A DNA stretch of 8,008 nucleotides from GH45 sp965370965 (GTDB lineage Bacteria > Bacteroidota > Bacteroidia > Bacteroidales > SZUA-534), in the NCBI GenBank assembly GCA_965370965.1, contig CBDUWQ010000184.1:1-8008 (forward strand). The letters are read 5' to 3'. The translations under genes and the position numbers were made by a program. Positions 1-5,962 of this stretch are shown here, piece after piece; within the stretch, counting starts at the first letter, position 1; every line of letters starts with the position of its first letter. The notes beneath the pieces were generated by a model. The model saw only the letters and a program-made list of their open reading frames with translations. It ran no database searches and was not told the origin of the DNA.

Positions 1-41
1 CAACATTGCCTTAATTTTTAATTCTCATTAATTTCAATACT

Positions 42-56
42 GATTTGTAACAAATC
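42..56. promoter_or_regulatory. 15-bp palindrome upstream of serine hydrolase, possible operator
   Basis: GATTTGT-A-ACAAATC is a perfect odd palindrome with two 7-base arms around a single A. It lies 11 bp before the TTG that opens the serine hydrolase frame. The inner 11 bases, TTTGTAACAAA, recur upstream of the next gene at 1665-1675. The shape suits a dimeric regulator site. It could instead be a weak terminator hairpin of an upstream gene, as it is followed by a short TTT. The function is inferred; only the symmetry and the recurrence are seen. Confidence 0.3.
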
Positions 57-67
57 TTTCTATTCTA

Positions 68-1573
68 TTGGGATTTTTTTTACTGTTTTCGCCACAGTTA
101 TTAAAATCGCAGAACACAGAAATACCAACATTTATATCCGATAGCATCGACAATTATATTTCCGAAACAATAAACCGGTGGCAAATACCCGGGCTTGCTA
201 TTGGTATTGTTAAAGATGGTAAAATTATTGCCGAAAAAGGCTATGGGGTATGCAAATTGGGCGATGAAAAGATGATAGACAAAAACACACTGTTTATGAT
301 AGGCTCAAACACCAAGGCCTTTACTGCAACAGCTTTGGCTATGCTTGAGTATGATAAAAAATGCTCATTAAACGATAAAGTGGTAAAATGGCTGCCCCAA
401 TTTAAAATGCACGACAAATGGGTAACAAAAAATGCAAACCTAACCGATATACTTTGCCACCGCTTAGGATTTGAAACTTTTCAGGGCGATTTTATGTATT
501 TCGATTCTGATTTATCAGATTCAGCAATGTTTGAAAAAATAGGCAAAATAGAACCTATTTATGATTTTAGAACAAAATGGGGCTACTGCAACGCAGGTTT
601 TTTTGTTGCAGGTAAAGCTATTAAATCAATTTCAGGAAAAGAGTGGGCGGAATTTTTGCAAGAGCGAATTTTTAACCCTATGCAAATGAACCGAACATTT
701 ACAAAAGTTAATGATATGAGAATAATGCCAAACGCATCAACAGGTCATTCGTTTGTTAATTATGAGTTAAAAGTCATTGATTACGGAGGATTGGATTTGC
801 TTGGACCGGCAGCAAGCATAAGCTCATGTGTAGCCGATATGAATAAATGGACAATGGCATTGTTGGATAGTGGAAAATATGATGGAAACGTTATTATACC
901 CCAGCAGGCAATAAACCGCACCCGAAAACCTGAAAGCATTATTGGAAAAGGGCGCCATGCTTACAATAAAAATATATTTAGGCTATATGGTTTAGGCTGG
1001 CAACTTACCGATTATCAAGGTGTAGAAATAGTTTCGCATACAGGCGGCATTCACGGATATGTTACATCGGTAACATTAATTCCCGAAAAGGAACTGGGGA
1101 TTGTTATATTAACCAATACCGACCAAAACTGGGTTTACGAAGCATTAAAATGGGAAATTATTGATGCATTTATGGATTTGCCATACCGCAACTATTGCGG
1201 AAATTGGCACAATAATTATAAAAAAAATTATAAAAGGGACAGTACGTTGGTACAGGTTTTAAAAGATTCGGTAAATATGAAAATTAAACCCGGGCTACCT
1301 CTAAAAAATTTCACAGGCAGTTATACCAGCAAGGTTTATGGAAAAGTTGAATTAAAAGCCGAAAAAAAACATCTAATTATGTCGCTGGAACACCATCCTG
1401 GGTTAACCGGTAAATTAGAATATATTGGGCATAACAGATTTTTGTGTACTTATTCAAATCCTGCTTATGGCACAAAAGTATTTCCGTTTGTAATTGATGA
1501 TAAAAATGTAAAATCGTTTACTTTAAGTGTTGCTGGCAACCTTGAGTTTACCACATATAAATTTGTGAAATAG
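68..1573 (+). CDS. Exported serine hydrolase, beta-lactamase / DD-peptidase (S12-like) family
   Basis: This is a predicted periplasmic or outer-surface serine hydrolase of the class C beta-lactamase/D-aminopeptidase/esterase clan. Numbering from the TTG at 68, the nucleophile motif SxxK is S80-N-T-K83, the YxN motif is Y173-C-N175, and the third motif is H324-T-G326-G. The stretch GPAASISSCVADMNKW near 247-261 is also typical of the family. The catalytic domain covers about 22-370. Residues about 410-500 form a small beta-rich C-terminal domain like those (DUF3471-like) that follow this fold in Bacteroidota. A hydrophobic stretch at the N-terminus looks like a signal peptide, but no ATG precedes it. 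In-frame TGA is at 41-43, and only ATT (62) or TTG (68) can start without losing the signal. The exact substrate cannot be read from sequence; peptide, amide or ester are all possible. Family call is firm, start is not. Confidence 0.88.
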   Translation: MGFFLLFSPQLLKSQNTEIPTFISDSIDNYISETINRWQIPGLAIGIVKDGKIIAEKGYGVCKLGDEKMIDKNTLFMIGSNTKAFTATALAMLEYDKKCSLNDKVVKWLPQFKMHDKWVTKNANLTDILCHRLGFETFQGDFMYFDSDLSDSAMFEKIGKIEPIYDFRTKWGYCNAGFFVAGKAIKSISGKEWAEFLQERIFNPMQMNRTFTKVNDMRIMPNASTGHSFVNYELKVIDYGGLDLLGPAASISSCVADMNKWTMALLDSGKYDGNVIIPQQAINRTRKPESIIGKGRHAYNKNIFRLYGLGWQLTDYQGVEIVSHTGGIHGYVTSVTLIPEKELGIVILTNTDQNWVYEALKWEIIDAFMDLPYRNYCGNWHNNYKKNYKRDSTLVQVLKDSVNMKIKPGLPLKNFTGSYTSKVYGKVELKAEKKHLIMSLEHHPGLTGKLEYIGHNRFLCTYSNPAYGTKVFPFVIDDKNVKSFTLSVAGNLEFTTYKFVK

Positions 1574-1627
1574 CCATGATTAAGTTCTAAATACACCTGC
1601 ATGTCCGATTTAAACTGGCTATGCGGG

Positions 1628-1649
1628 TTTGCCAATACAGACAGGCAAA
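1628..1649. repeat. Short hairpin after serine hydrolase
   Basis: TTTGCC and GGCAAA form a perfect 6-bp inverted repeat with a 10-base loop, 55 bp after the serine hydrolase stop codon. No run of T follows on either side, so it is not a standard intrinsic terminator. It could still protect the 3' end of the message. It is short and may be chance. Confidence 0.25.
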
Positions 1650-1663
1650 TAGCTAAATCCTTG

Positions 1664-1676
1664 TTTTGTAACAAAA
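1664..1676. promoter_or_regulatory. 13-bp palindrome upstream of dipeptidase, possible operator
   Basis: TTTTGT-A-ACAAAA is a perfect odd palindrome with 6-base arms. It sits 91 bp before the dipeptidase ATG and shares TTTGTAACAAA with the palindrome at 42-56 in front of the preceding gene. A shared regulator is possible but inferred. A half-site, TTTGTTAC, also occurs at 6386-6393 between the kinase and response regulator genes. Confidence 0.3.
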
Positions 1677-1684
1677 TATTATGC

Positions 1685-1698
1685 TTTTTAAAAGCAAA
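1685..1698 (+). repeat. 14-bp direct repeat, copy 1
   Basis: TTTTTAAAAGCAAA occurs here, 69 bp before the dipeptidase ATG, and again at 2994-3007 before the Rh channel gene. In this copy the preceding GC makes a 13-base palindrome, GCTTTTTAAAAGC (1683-1695). The sequence is very AT-rich, so one such match in 8 kb is near chance expectation. The intergenic location of both copies is the only reason to keep it. Confidence 0.25.
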
Positions 1699-1767
1699 AA
1701 AACTGACTTTTGTTCCGATTCTCAAAACTAATTATACATATATTGCTAACCTTTAAAAAATGATATA

Positions 1768-2991
1768 ATGAAAACAACAAAAATTACCATCCTTATTGCT
1801 GTACTATTTGCGATATTTTTTATTTCGTGCGAAACAGTTGAAGAAAAAGCAGCCCGTATTCATAAAAAAGTTTTTACACTCGATTCGCATACCGATACCC
1901 CAATGAAGTTTGTAAATGACGATTTTGATATATCAATTGAGCATGATGCACATAAAGGTGGTGGTAAAATTGATATTCCGCGCATGGAAAAAGGTGGTTT
2001 AGATGCAATATTTTTTGCAGTGTTTATTGGGCAAGGCTCTAGAGATTGTGTAGGAAACGAAAAAGCTTTTGCAAAAGCCGATAAAATATTTGATGCTATT
2101 TTTAAAACTACAGACAATAATGCAACAAAAATTGAAATAGCACTAACCCCCGATGACGGTTACCAATTAGAAAAAATTAATAAAAAAGCTATTTACATTG
2201 GTATAGAAAACGGATATCCTTTGGGCAATAAACTTGATAATATTGATTATTTTTATAACAGAGGAGCACGCTATATTACTTTGGTGCATACAAAAAACAA
2301 CGATATTGCTGATTCGTCAACCGACGAAAAAGGACAGGAATATAACGGGCTTTCGGAATTTGGCGAAAAGGTAGTGCAACGCATGAACAAACTTGGTGTT
2401 ATGGTTGATGTATCGCATGCCTCCGATTCGGCATTTTACGATGTTATAAAAATATCAAAAGTACCTATAATTGCATCGCACTCATGCGCAAGGGCATTAT
2501 GCAACAATCCGCGCAATTTAACCGATGATATGTTGCGCACACTTGCCCAAAACGGCGGTGTTGTTCAAATGTGTGTTTTGAGCGATTATGTTAAAAAAAT
2601 GCCACAAAGCGAAAAACGCGATAGTGCAGTAAAAGCATTTAGAGCCAGCCATACAAACTGGGAAAACTATACCCCCGAACAACGCAAACAAGGTATTCGC
2701 AATTGGTATCGGTTAGATGTTGATTTTCCGCCAAATTTGGCAAACGTGCAAGATGTGGTTGACCACATTGACCATATGGTACAAATAGCCGGCATTGACC
2801 ACGTTGGTATAGGCACCGATTTTGATGGCGGCGGCGGAGTTGATGGCTGTTTTGATGTATCGGAAATGGGCAACATTACCCTTGAGTTGGTAAAAAGAGA
2901 TTATTCAGAGGAAGAAATCAGGAAAATATGGGGCGGCAATTTTATGCGTGTTTTTAGTGAAGTTGAAGAATTTGGAAAAAACATAAATTAG
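1768..2991 (+). CDS. Membrane dipeptidase, renal-dipeptidase-like (peptidase M19), lipoprotein
   Basis: This is a zinc dipeptidase of the M19 family, whose members hydrolyse dipeptides, often with a D-residue at the C-terminal side. Residues 1-20 are a lipoprotein signal ending FFIS with the lipidated Cys at C21, so the enzyme is membrane-anchored and acts outside the cytoplasm. Expected metal ligands are all present: H41 and D43 (HTD), bridging E147 (GIENG), H217 (DVSH) and H238 (ASHS). Substrate-binding positions equivalent to those in the mammalian enzyme are H174 (LVHTKN), R249 (NPRN) and D351 (GTDFDG). The length of 407 residues is normal for the family. The ATG at 1768 gives the intact signal. 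The Rh channel gene begins 27-69 bp downstream on the same strand, so co-transcription is likely. The natural substrate, whether cell-wall D-dipeptides or nutrient dipeptides, cannot be decided here. Confidence 0.95.
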   Translation: MKTTKITILIAVLFAIFFISCETVEEKAARIHKKVFTLDSHTDTPMKFVNDDFDISIEHDAHKGGGKIDIPRMEKGGLDAIFFAVFIGQGSRDCVGNEKAFAKADKIFDAIFKTTDNNATKIEIALTPDDGYQLEKINKKAIYIGIENGYPLGNKLDNIDYFYNRGARYITLVHTKNNDIADSSTDEKGQEYNGLSEFGEKVVQRMNKLGVMVDVSHASDSAFYDVIKISKVPIIASHSCARALCNNPRNLTDDMLRTLAQNGGVVQMCVLSDYVKKMPQSEKRDSAVKAFRASHTNWENYTPEQRKQGIRNWYRLDVDFPPNLANVQDVVDHIDHMVQIAGIDHVGIGTDFDGGGGVDGCFDVSEMGNITLELVKRDYSEEEIRKIWGGNFMRVFSEVEEFGKNIN

Positions 2992-2993
2992 AA

Positions 2994-3007
2994 TTTTTAA
3001 AAGCAAA
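2994..3007 (+). repeat. 14-bp direct repeat, copy 2
   Basis: Second copy of TTTTTAAAAGCAAA (first at 1685-1698), starting 2 bp after the dipeptidase stop and ending 53 bp before the preferred start of the Rh channel gene. It may be an AT-rich upstream element shared by the two genes, or chance. Confidence 0.25.
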
Positions 3008-3060
3008 CAAATAATTTAATGCAAAATAATAACTTATACATAAATCTATTATTTCAATCT

Positions 3061-4218
3061 ATGAAAAATAATTTTACAAAATTTGCGGTAATAAGCGCTC
3101 TGCTTTTTGGTTCAGTAGTTAATGTTTTTGCCGAAGAGGTACACAGCGCAAGCATATCTTCAATATTAGAGGTTCAACAATACAACCGTGCAATACACAT
3201 TATGGCAATGCTGTTAATTGGTTTTGGCTTTTTAATGGTTTTTGTCAAAAAGTATGGTCGTTCAGCAATAACAGCCACTTTTCTGTTGGTTAGCGTGTCT
3301 ATTCCTATGTATCTGTCAATAATAGGAATGGACATTTTTGAAGAAAAAAGTGAAATTGAACGATTTATACTTGCCGAATTTGGTGCCGCGAGTTTGCTAA
3401 TTGCATCGGGCGCAATACTCGGACGCATAAAAATGTACCAGTACATGATACTGGGCTTGCTTTTTATACCATTTTATATTTTTAACGAAATGATAGTTGT
3501 TGACGACCATTTTAATTTTGTTGGTAAGGTTGCCGATACTGGAGGTTCAATTGTTATTCATGCCTTTGGGGCAATATTTGGAATAGCTGCGGCAATATCG
3601 TTAAGCACAAAAAAACAGCGCGAAACGCCAATTTTAGCCGATGCAACATCTGACAGGTATTCACTTTTAGGAAGTATGGTTTTATGGGTGTTTTGGCCAA
3701 GCTTTTGTGCAGCTTTGGTTCCTGCCGAGGCAATTCCCGTAACAGTTGTAAACGTGTTTTTAGCATTGTGTGGCTCAACCATAGCAACTTACATAGCATC
3801 GGTTTCAATTAGGGGTAAAATAAATGCTGCCGATATTGCAAATGCTGCTCTTGCCGGTGGAGTTGCAATTGGAGCAACATGCGACTATGCCACACATACA
3901 GAGGCTATGATAATAGGTGTTATTGCAGGTGCTATTTCAACCATAGGTTTTGCAGTTTTTCAAGCAAAACAAGAAAAATTCCATAAAATTATTGACACCT
4001 GCGGAGTGTCAAATCTACACGGAATACCCGGAATATTTGGAGGATTAGCTGCAATAGTTGTTGTTGACGGACTTGATGTTGGGGCTCAGATAAAAGGAAT
4101 TTTGGTAACAATAGTTTTGGCAACTATTGCCGGATTATTATCGGGCAAAATTATTTCGCTTTTTGGCAAACCGGAAACAATATATGATGATGCTGCCGAA
4201 TTTGAAGATGTAGATTAA
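3061..4218 (+). CDS. Rh-type ammonium/ammonia channel
   Basis: This is a polytopic membrane channel of the Amt/Rh superfamily, assigned to the Rh branch. Numbered from the upstream ATG at 3019, Rh-like blocks are IGFGFLMVFVKKYG (67-80), an FGAASLLIASGAILG block (121-135), D173-T-G-G with the first pore histidine H181 in IHAFGA, WVFWPSF (223-229), ADIANAALAGGVAIG (271-285) and DTCGVSNLHGIPG with the second pore histidine H334. The acidic tail ETIYDDAAEFEDVD recalls the Rh C-terminus. About eleven membrane segments follow a signal peptide ending VFA. Start choice: ATG 3061 gives a clean signal (MKNNFTKFAVISALLFG); ATG 3019 would add 14 polar residues before it. Known Rh proteins conduct NH3/ammonium, and CO2 has been debated. 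No GlnK-like PII gene adjoins it. It lies just behind the dipeptidase gene, which suggests handling of ammonia from peptide catabolism (inference). Confidence 0.9.
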   Translation: MKNNFTKFAVISALLFGSVVNVFAEEVHSASISSILEVQQYNRAIHIMAMLLIGFGFLMVFVKKYGRSAITATFLLVSVSIPMYLSIIGMDIFEEKSEIERFILAEFGAASLLIASGAILGRIKMYQYMILGLLFIPFYIFNEMIVVDDHFNFVGKVADTGGSIVIHAFGAIFGIAAAISLSTKKQRETPILADATSDRYSLLGSMVLWVFWPSFCAALVPAEAIPVTVVNVFLALCGSTIATYIASVSIRGKINAADIANAALAGGVAIGATCDYATHTEAMIIGVIAGAISTIGFAVFQAKQEKFHKIIDTCGVSNLHGIPGIFGGLAAIVVVDGLDVGAQIKGILVTIVLATIAGLLSGKIISLFGKPETIYDDAAEFEDVD

Positions 4219-4225
4219 TTAATTG

Positions 4226-4310
4226 ATAGGTTATGGTGTGAATTATTAATAAATAGTAGAATTTAATTATTACAACCTGCTGTTTATTAATAATTCACAA
4301 CGTAACTTAT
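4226..4310 (+). other. Long intergenic hairpin (34-nt arms, 17-nt loop)
   Basis: The left arm is 4226-4259, the loop 4260-4276 and the right arm 4277-4310. The core, GTGAATTATTAATAAA (4238-4253) against TTTATTAATAATTCAC (4283-4298), is a perfect 16-bp inverted repeat. The complete arms match at 29 of 34 positions. Of the five differences, four (G4229/T4307, T4234/G4302, T4254/G4282, T4257/G4279) become G-U pairs in plus-strand RNA, leaving one G-A mismatch at 4236/4300. It starts 7 bp after the Rh channel stop and ends 15 bp before the DUF1287 ATG. No T-run follows, so it is not a usual terminator. Possible roles are an RNase-processed intercistronic stem, an attenuator or translational control hairpin, or a MITE-like element. 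Confidence 0.75.
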
Positions 4311-4317
4311 GGATTTT
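4269..4317 (+). repeat. Two 12-bp direct repeats before the DUF1287 gene
   Basis: ATTACAACCTGC (4269-4280) and CTTATGGATTTT (4306-4317) both recur in the same order on the other side of the DUF1287 gene, at 4894-4905 and 4947-4958. The starts are 37 bp apart here and 53 bp apart there. This block overlaps the loop and right arm of the hairpin. It may be a decayed duplication. Single 12-bp matches are expected by chance, so the collinear pair is the only real evidence. Confidence 0.35.
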
Positions 4318-4325
4318 ACGTAATA

Positions 4326-4916
4326 ATGAAAAATTTATTCCGCTTAGTATTTATTTATTTTTTTGCGCTTAGCTGTACAGTAAATGCACAAATATCATTT
4401 TGCGACAGCCTATCGAACGCAGCAATAGAGTTAACCAATAAACAAGTTACTTACGACCCAAGTTACTTTTCAATACCTTACCCCAACGGCGACATACCAG
4501 CAAACAAAGGTGTTTGTACCGATGTAGTAATTAGGGCTTACCGTAAACTCGGCATCGACCTACAAAAAGAGGTGCATGAAGATATGAAGGTCAATTTTAA
4601 ACTATATCCAAAAATATGGGGATTAACCACAACCGACAAAAACATTGACCATAGGCGGGTGCCAAATTTAATGACTTATTTTAGCAGATATGGTAAAGAA
4701 CTGCCAATAAGCAATAAGGCTGCCGATTACAAGCCCGGCGACATTGTCTGCTGGAATCTTGGTGGTGCAATAACTCATATTGGTATAGTTATAAACAAAA
4801 AAACGGAAGATGGTAAAAGATATCTTATTGTTCACAATATTGGCAACGGACAGGAAATTTCCGATTGCCTGTTTTCATTTAAAATAATTGGGCATTACAA
4901 CCTGCAAAATAATTAA
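4326..4916 (+). CDS. Exported DUF1287 protein, predicted papain-like (NlpC/P60-like) hydrolase
   Basis: The 196-residue protein has a signal peptide (1-21, cleavage likely after VNA). The rest matches the DUF1287 family that includes E. coli YijF: VTYDPSYFSIPYPNGDIP (41-58), KGVCTDVVIRAYRKLG (61-76), VHEDM (83-87), NIDHRRVPNL (106-115), DYKPGDIVCW (134-143), THIGIV (150-155) and IVHNIGNG (168-175). The invariant C64, H151 and H170-N171 are the likely catalytic Cys/His set of a papain-like fold. Cell-wall peptide cleavage is the usual guess for such folds, but the family reaction is not established to my knowledge. C17 is not a good lipobox, having Ala at -3, so a soluble periplasmic protein is favoured. 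It follows a long hairpin 15 bp upstream and may be read from the same transcript as the Rh channel or from its own promoter. Confidence 0.88.
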   Translation: MKNLFRLVFIYFFALSCTVNAQISFCDSLSNAAIELTNKQVTYDPSYFSIPYPNGDIPANKGVCTDVVIRAYRKLGIDLQKEVHEDMKVNFKLYPKIWGLTTTDKNIDHRRVPNLMTYFSRYGKELPISNKAADYKPGDIVCWNLGGAITHIGIVINKKTEDGKRYLIVHNIGNGQEISDCLFSFKIIGHYNLQNN

Positions 4917-4958
4917 TCAGAATGATAATGAAGCTATTTTTTATTTCTTATGGATTTT
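4894..4958 (+). repeat. Two 12-bp direct repeats after the DUF1287 gene
   Basis: Second copies of ATTACAACCTGC (4894-4905, inside the final codons of the DUF1287 gene) and CTTATGGATTTT (4947-4958, intergenic). The first copies are at 4269-4280 and 4306-4317. Together they bracket the gene as direct repeats, about 625 and 641 bp apart. Confidence 0.35.
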
Positions 4959-4979
4959 GATTTTACTTCTGAAAATGCT

Positions 4980-4991
4980 TAGTAGAGTGTT
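4980..4991 (+). repeat. 12-bp inverted repeat, left copy, flanking DUF169 gene
   Basis: TAGTAGAGTGTT here is the exact reverse complement of AACACTCTACTA at 5843-5854. Five bases further in is ATTGC-N3-TAGCGG (4997-5010), which reappears reverse-complemented as ATTGC-N1-TAGCGG at 5897-5908. The motifs enclose the DUF169 gene, but their order is not that of a simple terminal inverted repeat. Confidence 0.35.
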
Positions 4992-5047
4992 TATAAATTG
5001 CCGTTAGCGGGTATAGTTTCAATTATAAGTAATATAAAAAGTTTATA

Positions 5048-5788
5048 ATGAAAGACTTTAAAACAATTAGTGTAGAAATTCAAGATAAACTTGGAATGCA
5101 ACTTTCACCTGTTGGGATGTTATTTTCAGATAAGATGCCTGATGATTCATTACATTTTAAGGAAAAAGGACAGGGTTGTATTACCCCTTTAATTTTTAAA
5201 AGTGCAAAAGGCAAGGTGGTTGCATTTGATAATAATTCTACAGGGTGGCCATGTTCTTCATTTTACTTAGGGTATTCAGAATGGATTTTTCCCGGTATCG
5301 AAAATTTTTTGTCCAATGAAATTGTTCATGGACGCAAGCCTGAACGTTTTTTAAAAAACCCGAAGATAGCTAAGGAATTTGTTGAAAACTATATACCGAA
5401 AGAAAAGCGCAATAATGCAATTATTTTCAAGCCATTGGAATTGTTTTCAGGAAGCGAAGAACCAGAACTTGTAATCTTCTTTGCAAATGCAGACCAACTT
5501 TCGGCTTTGGTTTATTTAATAACTTTTGGTGCACCTATGGAAGAACGGATTGTAACTCAATTTGCATCTGCCTGTATGTCAATGTTTACAGTACCCTTAA
5601 AATATGCAGACGAAGGGAAGAAGAAAGCAGTTTGGGGTTTTCATGATGTGTCGGCAAGAAAAAGTTTGCCTAAAGACTTGATGTCACTCACAATGACTTA
5701 TAATCTATTTATGGAAGTATATGATAATATTGTCGATAGTTTTATAATGACAGAAAATTGGGAGAAGTTAAAAAACAGAAATTTATAG
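5048..5788 (+). CDS. DUF169 (COG2043) family protein of unknown function
   Basis: This 246-residue protein has no signal peptide or membrane segment and is predicted to be cytoplasmic. It resembles the DUF169/COG2043 family by its opening PVGMLFSDKMP (21-31), the cysteine at GQGC44, the second at GWPC69 followed by an aromatic-rich SSFYLGYSEW (70-79), the central LVIFFANADQLSALVYLI (141-158), and ASAC176 before a hydrophobic stretch. Three well-spaced cysteines (C44, C69, C176) could bind a metal or cluster, but that is inference. The family is common in anaerobic archaea and bacteria and its reaction is not known to me. The ATG at 5048 is the natural start. The gene stands apart, with 131 bp upstream and 174 bp downstream, is flanked by short inverted motifs, and uses AAC for only 3 of 14 Asn codons. 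This mildly suggests acquisition as a cassette. Confidence 0.7.
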   Translation: MKDFKTISVEIQDKLGMQLSPVGMLFSDKMPDDSLHFKEKGQGCITPLIFKSAKGKVVAFDNNSTGWPCSSFYLGYSEWIFPGIENFLSNEIVHGRKPERFLKNPKIAKEFVENYIPKEKRNNAIIFKPLELFSGSEEPELVIFFANADQLSALVYLITFGAPMEERIVTQFASACMSMFTVPLKYADEGKKKAVWGFHDVSARKSLPKDLMSLTMTYNLFMEVYDNIVDSFIMTENWEKLKNRNL

Positions 5789-5842
5789 TTATTTTAACTA
5801 GCATAAAGAAAAAATACTATGGATATAGAATGTTAATTTGAG

Positions 5843-5854
5843 AACACTCTACTA
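5843..5854 (-). repeat. 12-bp inverted repeat, right copy, flanking DUF169 gene
   Basis: AACACTCTACTA is the exact reverse complement of TAGTAGAGTGTT at 4980-4991. The convergent 174-bp gap (5789-5962) in which it lies also holds the inverted ATTGC/TAGCGG motif (5897-5908). It further holds a small TAGTTA-TTT-TAACTA stem over the DUF169 stop codon (5786-5800) and TTACCGC/GCGGTAA (5894-5900 and 5953-5959). No T-tract terminator is visible for either convergent gene. Confidence 0.35.
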
Positions 5855-5962
5855 TATAAATAGGAAACGCTTAAACCCGCACTACAAATAGTTTTACCGC
5901 TATGCAATATTTTATATTGATGATATTTTTTACAAAGGCAATTCTATTAAAGGCGGTAATAT

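Noticed and set aside
1465..1725. Minus-strand open frame of 86 codons overlapping the serine hydrolase 3' end
   Set aside because: It lies mostly antisense to a well-supported gene, shows no recognisable motif, and spans the intergenic hairpin.
1708..1745. Bacteroidota-type promoter before the dipeptidase (TTTTG 1708-1712 and TATATTG 1739-1745)
   Set aside because: The downstream box lacks one T of TAnnTTTG, and the 26-bp spacing is too long for a confident call.
2994..3007. Regulatory meaning of the 14-bp repeat TTTTTAAAAGCAAA
   Set aside because: It is listed as a repeat only. One match of this length is near chance expectation in 8 kb of AT-rich DNA.
3554..3808. Minus-strand open frames in the Rh channel gene
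   Set aside because: The sense strand encodes conserved membrane segments; the antisense frames are by-products of that composition.
4226..4310. Integron attC site
   Set aside because: An attC should begin with RYYYAAC and end with GTTRRRY. Here the order is reversed (GTT on the left, AAC on the right), the bases do not fit the consensus, and no integrase is present.
4226..4310. Intrinsic transcription terminator
   Set aside because: The stem is long and AT-rich with no run of T after it; only TTTT at 4314-4317 follows, interrupted from the stem by GGA.
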